Shown here piece by piece: positions 16,388-23,825 of a DNA stretch of 50,532 nt (within the stretch, counting starts at the first letter, position 1; each line of letters opens with the position of its first letter). This DNA is from Pseudomonadota bacterium (GTDB lineage: Bacteria; Pseudomonadota; Alphaproteobacteria; Reyranellales; Reyranellaceae). The stretch spans positions 1-50,532 of the forward strand of contig JAFEFG010000023.1 of NCBI GenBank assembly GCA_018240685.1, read 5' to 3'. The notes beneath the pieces are model-generated. The model saw only the letters and a list, made by a program, of their open reading frames with translations, made no database searches and was not told the origin of the DNA. The position numbers and the translations under genes are program-made.

Positions 16388-17707
16388 ATGAGTTCTTATT
16401 CGGAAATTTGTTTACCGACTTCACTCTCGAAAAAGTCGTTATATTATAGTACAATTGCGTTTTTTGTCCTGATGCTCGCCCATTTACAAACCGCATTTAG
16501 TCAGTCTACCACTTGGAATCAATGGGAAGTAGATATTCCCACTAATGTTCAGCGAACAAGTGTGCGTGTGGATTCCACAGATGCCATCCGGCCAATATGG
16601 TGTGGATCTAACATAATAGTTTTTCCAAATGCCGTCGCAACCGAACGTCAAGCGTCCAATCACGAAGAATTTAAATATCTTCTGATAAGTCAAAATAAGT
16701 TTGAAACGAGGAAAGTGGTTGGGCCTTGGAATTTAGTTGGCTGCAGTCCAGATGGAGAAAGACAATTAAGAATTAAGGATGCTTCTGAAAATGGCGGCGA
16801 GTATTTCGGTTCATATTATCTCGTCGTAGCTGACAAAAAAATAGAAAAGATTGCGGACGGCGTACGTTTAGTGTCCTCGGACGCGTGGCAGCGAACATTT
16901 GTTTTCTCTAAAGGTGTTGGCTCGTGGTACGAGTCGTCATTCCCGGGAAGACTGAAGTCACTACCCAATCTGGAAATCATTAAAGTTAAGTCGCAAGATG
17001 GAACGGATGGTGCATCGCTCAATGGCGAGATGAAGTTGATTGAGCATGACGATTCAGAAGTCGTGCTGACGGCTAAAATAAGTCTCGACGGAGAGAAACT
17101 GGTTCGTTTGATTTCTTCCAGTCGAGATCCTCGCCTGTGGAACGATATAGACTACATGGACTTGGCGCTGTCTTTTACCGACGGACGATCTGGGATGCGT
17201 GGTCCTTTGAGGGCGCTGATCACGGGTGCTGATGCAATAGATGATGTATTCTTTGATCAAAACAAAATCGTCATTTCCGGCAAGACCAGCGCTAACAATC
17301 TTGTTATTGCCACCTGCGATATAGTCGGAAATCAAGCGCTTAATTGCATTTCATCATTTGCTAAATTATCGGCATTGGAGTTTGGAATAATAGGGTTCGA
17401 TGGCCCTAGCGTTGTTATAGCTACTAGAGAAATACCAAGATACTACGTTGATCGTAGCTTTCCCAAAGCTCCCGAGCTTGTGGCGCGCCCGTGTGTAATA
17501 GAAGCGGTCCCAACTAAATTAAACGTGCTTCCAGGGCGATGCAGAACTCGTGGCTCGGCGGCGCCAGTCGCTTCAGGAAACTCATATACCGCTTTCTATT
17601 CCTTGGCGCCTGGTGGACGTCATATAGCCGTGAGGACTAAGTATCGCTTCCCGAACGACCGCAAATGGAGCGTTGTCCCTACATCAACATTTTCTATAGA
17701 TCAGTGA
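16388..17707 (+). CDS. AT-rich secreted protein of unknown function
   Basis: I do not recognise this 439-residue protein. It has a hydrophobic signal segment (STIAFFVLMLAHLQTAFS, probable cleavage near residue 38). The rest is soluble and rich in short beta strands, with repeated 'G-x-x-V-V-I' and 'D-G-x-K-L-V' stretches and several cysteines; it could be a beta-propeller, but I see no clean repeat. Its DNA is unlike the neighbours: one 60-base line (16681-16740) has 23 G/C against 37 in a line of the carbamoyltransferase gene, and codons end often in A/T. This suggests recent transfer. I start at the ATG after GGTGGAGCGGAG; an in-frame ATG 18 bases upstream is possible. It is flanked by remnants on the right and has no obvious partner. 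Confidence 0.8.
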   Translation: MSSYSEICLPTSLSKKSLYYSTIAFFVLMLAHLQTAFSQSTTWNQWEVDIPTNVQRTSVRVDSTDAIRPIWCGSNIIVFPNAVATERQASNHEEFKYLLISQNKFETRKVVGPWNLVGCSPDGERQLRIKDASENGGEYFGSYYLVVADKKIEKIADGVRLVSSDAWQRTFVFSKGVGSWYESSFPGRLKSLPNLEIIKVKSQDGTDGASLNGEMKLIEHDDSEVVLTAKISLDGEKLVRLISSSRDPRLWNDIDYMDLALSFTDGRSGMRGPLRALITGADAIDDVFFDQNKIVISGKTSANNLVIATCDIVGNQALNCISSFAKLSALEFGIIGFDGPSVVIATREIPRYYVDRSFPKAPELVARPCVIEAVPTKLNVLPGRCRTRGSAAPVASGNSYTAFYSLAPGGRHIAVRTKYRFPNDRKWSVVPTSTFSIDQ

Positions 17708-17713
17708 GGGGTT

Positions 17714-17815
17714 ATGACGACTAATTACATATCTCCGATTGCACCCGATTCTGCTCCGGTCGAAATTACTCGCAATGTTGGCAACTATTCGCGTCGCTTC
17801 CCAAACCGCCTTTGA
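17714..17815 (+). CDS. small ORF, 33 residues, possible truncated gene
   Basis: An ATG seven bases after the stop of the AT-rich gene opens a frame MTTNYISPIAPDSAPVEITR... ending at a TGA after 33 codons. GAGGGG sits very close to the ATG. The sequence looks like the front of a larger protein and nothing in frame continues it, so it may be a truncated remnant. It overlaps the decayed minus-strand gene at its 3' end, and one of the two must be spurious. Low confidence. Confidence 0.35.
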   Translation: MTTNYISPIAPDSAPVEITRNVGNYSRRFPNRL

Positions 17816-18128
17816 TCTTGTTAGTCACTTCCGCTTGGTTACCTGATAGGTAGCTCAAGACGTCACTTGTAAGATGATCAACGCCTGGAATGAGCGGATT
17901 TCCAGAAAGATCAAGTCGTCCAGACTTGTCAGCGCGACCAGAAAAGGGGGCTTCGACTCCAATGATGAGAGCAACGCGTTTGCGGCCTTGTGACTAGATT
18001 TGTCTCAAGTCCGGCATAAACGGATCCACGTTTGCGTATCGTTTCTAGAGCCAAGCTACATCGCCTTCAGACAAGAACGAGACAAAAATCTCATGGGTTG
18101 ATCGCCAGATACAACTCGGAGCTGCGCG
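17766..18128 (-). pseudogene. decayed gene fragment with two in-frame TAG stops
   Basis: One reading frame on the minus strand runs for about 120 codons with protein-like content. It is interrupted only by TAG at 18045-18047 and TAG at 17994-17996, and ends at TAA (17766-17768). Pieces between the stops read HEIFVSFLSEGDVAWL, KRYANVDPFMPDLRQI and, longest (75 codons), RKRVALIIGVEAPFSGRAD with GNPLIPGVDHLTSDVLSYLSG further on. No start codon with a ribosome site is seen and the 5' end is lost against the next gene. Composition is AT-rich like the adjacent secreted-protein gene. The family is not recognised; the beta-strand-like KRVALIIG and EIFVSF would suit several Rossmann-like folds. The call rests on frame continuity alone. 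Confidence 0.45.
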
Positions 18129-18131
18129 TTA

Positions 18132-18941
18132 CTACCTACCAGCCGCTCTAAACCTCATCCCCTTCCCCGGCGGCACCTCCGGCGGTCCCGCGAAGCATTG
18201 CGCGGTGCTCATCCAGTCCATCGCCACATCACCTTCCACGGTGAGCGTCGTGTCGGCGATGTTGCGGGTCTGGGTCACGACCTGACAGAAGGCGACGGCA
18301 TCGCCGATGACGCGGTCGGTCGTCGTCGCCTCGTTCCAACTCCAGGTCTCGCCGCCGGGGCCGTCGAGGCGCACCCGCGGCACGGTCTGGGGCACCGGGC
18401 GGCCGTGCACGCGGAAGGTCCAGCCGAAGGTGCGCACGCCGATCTCGGCGATGTTCCTGAGGCGCGGCGACGGCGGCGGGCGGTCGAGGCCCAAGAGATC
18501 GTAGATCGCCTGCGCGTGCGACCACACTTCCATCTGCCGCGCCGTCGCGAACATGCGCACGCCCATGTCGGGCCCGGCCCATTTCAAGCGCGCGTCAGCG
18601 GGCTTGGTGGCTAGTGCCTCGCAAAGCTGCCAGAGCGTCGCGCGCCAGCGCGCGCGCAAAGCGGCGCCGGTGAGGCCCTCCAGCCGCTGCCGCGTCTCCT
18701 CCACGCGGCTCAAGCCGGTGGCGCGCCGGGCCTGCACGTCGGCCATCAGGGCGGCGAAGGCCGCCTCGTCGGTCGCCGAGGCCAGCGCCAGGCGGTCGCC
18801 CCAATGCAGGTGCTGGACGATGTCGTCGATCGTCCACTGCTTGAACTGCGTGGCGCGCGGCCAGTCGCCGGGCGTAAGGCGCGCCAGCAGCGCGTCGAAT
18901 TCATCGGCCTCGGCGGCGAGGTCGCGGACCTGGTCAAGCAT
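18132..18941 (-). CDS. TIGR03084-type metal-binding protein (DinB/MDMPI-like)
   Basis: This 269-residue protein has the DinB/mycothiol-dependent maleylpyruvate isomerase-type four-helix N-terminus. Metal-binding candidates are H44 and H46 in DDIVQHLHWGDRLAL and the later His in RQMEVWSHAQAIYDLLG, which fit the three-His site of this superfamily. The C-terminal ~100 residues (TFGWTFRVHGRPVPQ, then GDVAMDWMSTAQCFAG) match the extra domain found in the TIGR03084 group. No function is established for that group; a thiol-dependent isomerase or transferase is possible. The gene is GC-rich and normal for the region, and it marks the right border of the AT-rich islet. Confidence 0.85.
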   Translation of the reverse strand: MLDQVRDLAAEADEFDALLARLTPGDWPRATQFKQWTIDDIVQHLHWGDRLALASATDEAAFAALMADVQARRATGLSRVEETRQRLEGLTGAALRARWRATLWQLCEALATKPADARLKWAGPDMGVRMFATARQMEVWSHAQAIYDLLGLDRPPPSPRLRNIAEIGVRTFGWTFRVHGRPVPQTVPRVRLDGPGGETWSWNEATTTDRVIGDAVAFCQVVTQTRNIADTTLTVEGDVAMDWMSTAQCFAGPPEVPPGKGMRFRAAGR

Positions 18942-19069
18942 TGTCGTCCCGCATCGTCATCGGCGTTGTCTCCCCGCCGCCGAGGATAGCGCATAGGCAC
19001 AGCCAGCGCGCCCGGCCCGCAGAGGGCGGCACCGCTCGCTCGGCCCGGCCGCGATCCTCCCGCGGGCAC

Positions 19070-19231
19070 CTACCGGGGGATGTAGGGCGTCACCGGCAGG
19101 CCATTGCCGCCCTCGCGATTGTTGGCACCGCGGTCGTGGGTGGCGTAGCGCCCGTCGGCGCCGGGCATGTTGGCGCAGCCGGCCGTTGTCAGGGCAGCAA
19201 GCAGCGCGATCGCCACAAGTGTCAGCCTCAT
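19070..19231 (-). CDS. very small lipoprotein, 53 residues
   Basis: This is a short lipoprotein with a clear type II signal: MRLTLVAIALLAALTTAGC, Cys19 being the lipidated residue. The mature peptide is only 34 residues, Gly/Asn-rich and ending PVTPYIPR. GGGAGG lies about eight bases before the ATG, supporting translation. Small entericidin-like or envelope-stress lipoproteins have this size, but there is no specific match. It is monocistronic, between the TIGR03084 gene and a long intergenic region. Confidence 0.7.
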   Translation of the reverse strand: MRLTLVAIALLAALTTAGCANMPGADGRYATHDRGANNREGGNGLPVTPYIPR

Positions 19232-19710
19232 CGTCAAACCCTCCCGCGGCGCCGTCTGCGCACGAGGCAGGCCGGGCTGGCGGCCTGCCGTGGGCGCGCG
19301 CCACCAATCTCCAGCCCGGCCGCGACAAATCCAATATGTTTCCAAAGATTGTCGTGCCGCCTGCAGAAAGCGGTCGATTGCGCACCGGCTGCATACACGC
19401 GAGGCGCGACAGCCGCGTCCGATTCCTGAGAATTGATCGCAACTTAAGGCCCGCCGCCGGGCAGCCCGGCCGGCGCGGAGGCGACAACTCCGGGTTGTCT
19501 CCCGGTGGAGGCGCGGACACATTCAGAAACCATTTGAGGGGCTTGTCGCCGCGCCCCGAACACAACTTCCCCGACATTGCGATGCTACCAACGATGCCTC
19601 GTCGGATCGCGATCGAGGCGTGCCCTTCGAGGTCCCGGGACCTTCCGAGGGCGGCCGGCCGAGCGCGATCCCCCCCGGCACCGACGAACGAATGAAAGAG
19701 AAATCGGCTG
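19232..19710. other. 479-bp intergenic region
   Basis: This is divergent space between the small lipoprotein gene and the carbamoyltransferase locus, so it should hold promoters for both. A modest hairpin GACAAC-TCCGG-GTTGTC lies at 19483-19499. An 8-codon frame (19692-19718) overlaps the start of the ferritin-like gene but is not convincing. I see no clear -35/-10 or operator and no further gene. Confidence 0.6.
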
Positions 19711-20469
19711 ATGCTTGACCAATCGAACCCCTTCACCATGCTGCGGCTTGTCAGCTGGGTCGTCTGGAAGATCCCCTCGCGACGCCCGCTCAAGATGGCG
19801 GGCTTCTCGCACACCGAGGCCGGCAGCTCTCTCGACATGATGGATGCGGCGGAACTCGCGCCGACCGCCAGTCTCCGGAAGAAGTATTTCCGGCACGCGC
19901 TCGACGAATTCCGCCATTCGCGCCTGTTCCACGAGCGGGCGATCGCGCTGTCCCGGGGCAGCCATGCCGCCGACGTCCTGGAGGATGCCGAATACAGCGC
20001 CTCGCACGGCATCCGCGGCGAGACCTCGCTCTACGAACGGCTCGGGGAGACGGAGTTCCTGGCCTTCGTATGGCTGCACGAGCGGCAGGGCGCCAGGCAG
20101 TTCGGGCTCTATGCCGACCTGATGAAGCACGATGCCGCCTCCTCCGCCATGTTCGCCGAGATCTGCGCCGACGAGGAGTACCACGTCAGCTACTCGCGCC
20201 GCGAACTCGATCGAATCGAAATACAGAAGGGCCCGCGCGAGGTGCGCGGCGCGATCCGCCGGCTGCGCTTGCGGCGCGCCCGCGAAGCCTTCCTGCGCAC
20301 CTCGCACGGCTTCGGCCATGTCATGGCCGGCCTGTGGCTGACGGTGATCTATTTCGGCATCGTCGCCCCCTTCTCGCTCGCCGGCCGCCGGTCGGCCCCT
20401 GCCGCCGGCCTGGTGGCGACGCCGGGCGCCTCGGCCCGCGCCCGTCTCGAGTACGAGGTGCAGGGATGA
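19711..20469 (+). CDS. membrane-anchored ferritin-like diiron protein
   Basis: This 252-residue protein has a ferritin-like four-helix bundle and a C-terminal hydrophobic helix. A full diiron ligand set can be placed: E48, E66-x-x-H69 (LDEFRHSRLFHE), E124 (VWLHERQ) and E155-x-x-H158 (CADEEYHVSYS). That is the E, ExxH, E, ExxH pattern of ferritin-like oxidases and oxygenases. The segment GLWLTVIYFGIVAPFSL (about 206-226) should anchor it in the membrane. Its stop overlaps the carbamoyltransferase start (ATGA), so it is coupled to that pathway. It may oxidise, desaturate or hydroxylate the substrate before or after carbamoylation; that is inference. The Shine-Dalgarno before the ATG is weak (AAAGAGA). 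Confidence 0.8.
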   Translation: MLDQSNPFTMLRLVSWVVWKIPSRRPLKMAGFSHTEAGSSLDMMDAAELAPTASLRKKYFRHALDEFRHSRLFHERAIALSRGSHAADVLEDAEYSASHGIRGETSLYERLGETEFLAFVWLHERQGARQFGLYADLMKHDAASSAMFAEICADEEYHVSYSRRELDRIEIQKGPREVRGAIRRLRLRRAREAFLRTSHGFGHVMAGLWLTVIYFGIVAPFSLAGRRSAPAAGLVATPGASARARLEYEVQG

Positions 20470-22217
20470 GCGACTACGTCCTGGGCATCTCGGCGCAGTT
20501 CCACGACGCCGCGGCTGCGCTGGTGCGCGACGGCGAGATCGTCGCCGCAGCGGCGGAGGAACGCTTCTCGCGCATCAAGCACGATTCGGCGCTGCCGTTC
20601 CGCGCCGCCAAGTGGTGCCTGGAGCACGAGGGCATCCGCCCCGACGACCTCGCCGCGGTGGTGTTCCACGAGAAGCCGCTGCGCAAGTTCGAGCGGCTGA
20701 TGATCACCCAGATCAACGCCTTTCCCCGCAGCCTCGAGGCCTTCCGCCGCACCGCCCTGTCATGGTTTCCCGACAAGCTGTGGGTACGCGGCGCCCTGGC
20801 GAAGGGGCTGGGCATCGATGCCCGCAAGGTGATCTTCTCCGACCATCACCTGTCGCACGCGGCCAGCGCCTTCTACACCTCGCCCTTCGAGGAGGCGGCG
20901 GTGCTGGCGGTCGACGGCGTCGGCGAATGGGCCTCGACGGCCCTGTTCGACGCCAGCCGCAACGGCATCGAGCGGTTGTCGGAGATCCATTTCCCGCACA
21001 GCATCGGCCTCGTCTATTCCGCCTTCACCGCCTATCTCGGCTTCCAGGTCAATGACGGCGAGGCCAAGGTGATGGGCCTCTCCTCCTACGGCCAGCCACG
21101 CTATGTCGACGAGGTGCGCAAGATCCTGCGCAGCAGTGAGACCGACGGCATCACCGTCGACCTCTCCTATGTCACCTACCAGCACAGCGCGACCCAGTCG
21201 TTCTCGGCCAGGTTCGAGCAGCTGTTCGGCCCGGCGCGGTCGGGCGACGCCAGGCTCGATATCACCACGCCGGAGGGCCGCCGCTATGCCGACATTGCCG
21301 CCAGCCTGCAGGCGGTCGCCGAGGATTGCGTCGTCGATCTGGCCAACGGCCTGCAACGCCAGACGGGACGCACCGACCTCTGCCTGGCCGGCGGCGTGGC
21401 GCTGAACTCGGTCATCAACGCACGGCTGACGTCGCGCACCCAGTTCAAGCGTGTCTTCGTCCATCCGGCTCCCGGCGACGACGGCTGCGCGGCCGGCGCC
21501 GCGCTGTGGGCATGGAACGAGGTGCTGGCGGGCCGGCGCGGGCCGGCCCTGACACGCCCCGGGCTCGGCAAGGCGTGGTCGAACGGCGAGATCGCCAAGC
21601 TGCTGGCCGACCTCGACATCAAGCATACGGCGTTCGACGACGAGGACGCGATGATCGCCAGCGTCGTCGACGACCTCGTCGACGGCAAGGTGGCGGGCTG
21701 GTTCCAGGGGCGCTTCGAATGGGGCCCCAGGTCTCTCGGCCATCGCTCGATCCTGGCCGATCCAACCCGGCCGGAGATGACCGAGCGCATCAACCGCAAG
21801 ATCAAGTTCCGCGAGCAGTTCCGTCCCTTCGCGCCGGCCGTGCTCCAGGGCCACGAGGACGCCTATTTCGAGATGGCGCCGGGTACGGAGCTGCTGATGC
21901 CGTGGATGCTCGGCGTCTTCCCGGTCAAGGACGGCGCGCGCGCGCTGCTGCCCTCGACCACCCATGTCGACGGCTCGGCACGCGTGCAGTCGGTCGACGA
22001 CCTGGCCAACCCGCTGTTCCAGCGCCTGCTGATCGCCTTCGGCCGGGCGACCGGGCATCCGGTGCTGCTGAACACGTCGTTCAACCTCAAGGGCGAGCCG
22101 ATCGTCACCTCGCCGCTGCAGGCGCTGCGGACCTTCTACTCGAGCGAGCTCGACGTCCTCTATCTCGGCAATTTCCGCGTCATCAACACAGCGATAGGGA
22201 AGCATTTCTATGAATAG
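20466..22217 (+). CDS. carbamoyltransferase, NodU/CmcH/TobZ family
   Basis: This 583-residue O-carbamoyltransferase takes carbamoyl phosphate and ATP, makes carbamoyl-AMP in the Kae1-like domain and passes the carbamoyl group to an alcohol. N-terminal domain: HDAAAALVRDGEIVAAAAEERFSR, metal-binding H127/H128 and H131 in SDHHLSHAASAFYTS, and acidic D150 in VLAVDGVGE. Middle: CLAGGVALNSVINARL. C-terminal transferase domain: WFQGRFEWGPRSLGHRSIL, REQFRPFAPAVL and LLNTSFNLKGEPIV. All are standard for the family. The acceptor is unknown; known members modify Nod factors, antibiotics and toxins. The gene overlaps the ferritin-like gene before it and the small membrane protein after it, a tight three-gene unit. 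Confidence 0.94.
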   Translation: MSDYVLGISAQFHDAAAALVRDGEIVAAAAEERFSRIKHDSALPFRAAKWCLEHEGIRPDDLAAVVFHEKPLRKFERLMITQINAFPRSLEAFRRTALSWFPDKLWVRGALAKGLGIDARKVIFSDHHLSHAASAFYTSPFEEAAVLAVDGVGEWASTALFDASRNGIERLSEIHFPHSIGLVYSAFTAYLGFQVNDGEAKVMGLSSYGQPRYVDEVRKILRSSETDGITVDLSYVTYQHSATQSFSARFEQLFGPARSGDARLDITTPEGRRYADIAASLQAVAEDCVVDLANGLQRQTGRTDLCLAGGVALNSVINARLTSRTQFKRVFVHPAPGDDGCAAGAALWAWNEVLAGRRGPALTRPGLGKAWSNGEIAKLLADLDIKHTAFDDEDAMIASVVDDLVDGKVAGWFQGRFEWGPRSLGHRSILADPTRPEMTERINRKIKFREQFRPFAPAVLQGHEDAYFEMAPGTELLMPWMLGVFPVKDGARALLPSTTHVDGSARVQSVDDLANPLFQRLLIAFGRATGHPVLLNTSFNLKGEPIVTSPLQALRTFYSSELDVLYLGNFRVINTAIGKHFYE

Positions 22218-22404
22218 GATTCTGTCGTCCACCCGGACCGCCAACGAACGCTTCCGTACCGTCAAGGAGCTGTTCCGCATGCTGCGGGCCAACGGCCGCT
22301 GGTGGGTGATGCCGTTCTTCGTCATCGTCGTGTTCCTGAGCATCGTGCTGACCGTGCTGCAGGCGATCCCCTACGTGGCGCCGTTCATCTACACGATCTT
22401 CTGA
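22210..22404 (+). CDS. DUF5989/SxtK-like small membrane protein
   Basis: This 64-residue protein has a basic N-terminal helix, one long hydrophobic helix (WWVMPFFVIVVFLSIVLTVL) and the ending VAPFIYTIF. That layout and the A-P-F-I-Y-T-x-F end match, from memory, the DUF5989 group including SxtK of saxitoxin clusters, small proteins repeatedly found beside O-carbamoyltransferases. Its start overlaps the carbamoyltransferase stop by 8 bases. The likely role is a membrane partner or anchor for the carbamoyltransferase; no biochemical function is known. Confidence 0.85.
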   Translation: MNRILSSTRTANERFRTVKELFRMLRANGRWWVMPFFVIVVFLSIVLTVLQAIPYVAPFIYTIF

Positions 22405-22454
22405 TCGTCGCGACCTCGTCAGGGTGACGGCCGCAGGCGGCCGGCACCACCGAA

Positions 22455-22492
22455 CGGCCCGCGGACCGACCCTGCATCGGGGTCGCGGGCCG
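22455..22492. promoter_or_regulatory. GC-rich hairpin between the DUF5989 and SGNH genes
   Basis: CGGCCCGCG (22455-22463) pairs with CGCGGGCCG (22484-22492), with a further inner ACCC/GGGT pairing. It lies in the 151-base gap inside the locus. Without a T-run it is more likely an mRNA processing or stability element than a strong terminator. Confidence 0.45.
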
Positions 22493-22555
22493 CCCTCCCC
22501 GATCCCGATTCCCCGTGGCGCGTCCTCGCGCCCCTTCCCTGCGCGTCGAGGCTCC

Positions 22556-23752
22556 ATGCTCGAGTCCAAGCGGTGGCGGCTCGCCATCAAGCTGGCCGCT
22601 ATCCCGGTCATCCTTGCCGGTGCGGCGGCCCTCTCCCATGCCATCGTGCCGCCGCGCTACCAGTCGCTCTGCGACCTCGTGCTGTTCTCGCTGCTGGCGA
22701 TGGACATCGCCGCGCTGATGCCGCGACGCTGGATGCAGCTTCCCCTGATCGCGCTCTATTCGCTCTCGCTCGGCCTCGCTGCGGTCGAGACGCTGTCGCT
22801 GATCCAGAGCCCGCCGGCGCGGACATCCTCCGTGCAGACGCCGGGCGGCCTGTTCGCGGACAATCCGGTGCTGGGCTGGGCCGCCGACCGGCCGGGCCCG
22901 GTGCGCGAGATCAAGACCGATCTCGCCACCGGCCATACGATCTTCGACGCCACCTACACGATCGACGCCGACGGCCTGCGCAGGACGGTCTCGCCCGCGG
23001 ACCGGCCGACCGTCGCCTTCTTCGGCGATTCCTGGGTGTTCGGCGAGGGCGTCGCCGATGCCGCGGCGATGCCGCAGGTCTTCGCCGATCTCTCCGAAGG
23101 CCGGTGGCGCGTGCTCAATTTCGGCTTCCCCGGCTACGGGCCCGAGCAGTTCCTGCGCGCGGTCGAGACCGGCATCGACGACCGGCTGCTCGGGCCGGAC
23201 CTGAAATACGCGGTCTTCACCACCTTCGCCGACCAGATCCGGCGCACGGACTGCAGCGCCTCGTACGTGATCCGTGCGCCCCGCTACGCGCTCGACGCCG
23301 CCGGGCAGGCCACCTTCGCCGGGCCCTGCTATGGCGGCGCCGCGCGGGCGGCGATGGAGGTGGTCACCAATACCGCCATCTACAAACGCTATGTCGAGCC
23401 CTACCGCGCCATCATCCGCCGCGACGACGTCGCCCTCTACGTCGCCACCATCCTGCGCGCCGCCGCGCTCGTGAAGGAGAAGTACGGCGCCGCCACGGTG
23501 GTGATCTACGACCGCGTCAAGGAGTCCGACTATTTCGCCGCCGCGGGCGTGACCGACGACGAGATCATGGCGCGGCTGCGCCGGGGCGGCGTGCTGGTGC
23601 TGGACATGAGCATCGCCGGCCGCCTGCCGCAGGGCGTCGACGCCATCATCGAGGGCGACGGCCATCCGAGCGCCGCCGCCCAGCGCGCCCGCGCCGAGGT
23701 GCTGACCGACTATCTCGCCAAGGTCGATCAGACCGCGGCCGGCCGGCCCTAG
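22556..23752 (+). CDS. membrane-anchored SGNH/GDSL hydrolase-like protein (first)
   Basis: This 398-residue protein has two to three hydrophobic segments at the N-terminus (about 11-30, 40-55 and 62-80), followed by an SGNH hydrolase domain. The nucleophile Ser159 is in AFFGDSWVFGEGV (block I), a Gly lies in NFGFPGYGPEQ (block II), and the D368/H370 pair is in IEGDGHPSAAAQ (block V). The architecture resembles AlgJ/AlgX- or DltD-like O-acyl transfer partners, which work on polysaccharides or envelope glycans outside the membrane. I start at MLESKRWRLAIK; an upstream frame is Pro/Arg-rich. It follows the carbamoyltransferase and DUF5989 genes and is probably part of the same process. Confidence 0.85.
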   Translation: MLESKRWRLAIKLAAIPVILAGAAALSHAIVPPRYQSLCDLVLFSLLAMDIAALMPRRWMQLPLIALYSLSLGLAAVETLSLIQSPPARTSSVQTPGGLFADNPVLGWAADRPGPVREIKTDLATGHTIFDATYTIDADGLRRTVSPADRPTVAFFGDSWVFGEGVADAAAMPQVFADLSEGRWRVLNFGFPGYGPEQFLRAVETGIDDRLLGPDLKYAVFTTFADQIRRTDCSASYVIRAPRYALDAAGQATFAGPCYGGAARAAMEVVTNTAIYKRYVEPYRAIIRRDDVALYVATILRAAALVKEKYGAATVVIYDRVKESDYFAAAGVTDDEIMARLRRGGVLVLDMSIAGRLPQGVDAIIEGDGHPSAAAQRARAEVLTDYLAKVDQTAAGRP

Positions 23753-23825
23753 GGCGCGGCCGCCGGGCCGCCTATGCCCCGCCGCCTTCCGCGCACAGCC
23801 CCCCGAACCGGAGCACCGGATCGAA

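Noticed and set aside
17766..18128. TIR or caspase-like domain in the decayed frame
   Set aside because: EIFVSF and KRVALIIG resemble first strands of such folds, but no catalytic residues can be placed, so the family is left open.
19692..19718. 8-codon upstream ORF overlapping the ferritin-like gene start
   Set aside because: It has no Shine-Dalgarno of its own and its short length is easily met by chance.
20760..22343. Long minus-strand open frame opposite the carbamoyltransferase gene
   Set aside because: It has no recognisable domain and the opposite strand carries the full NodU-family motif set.
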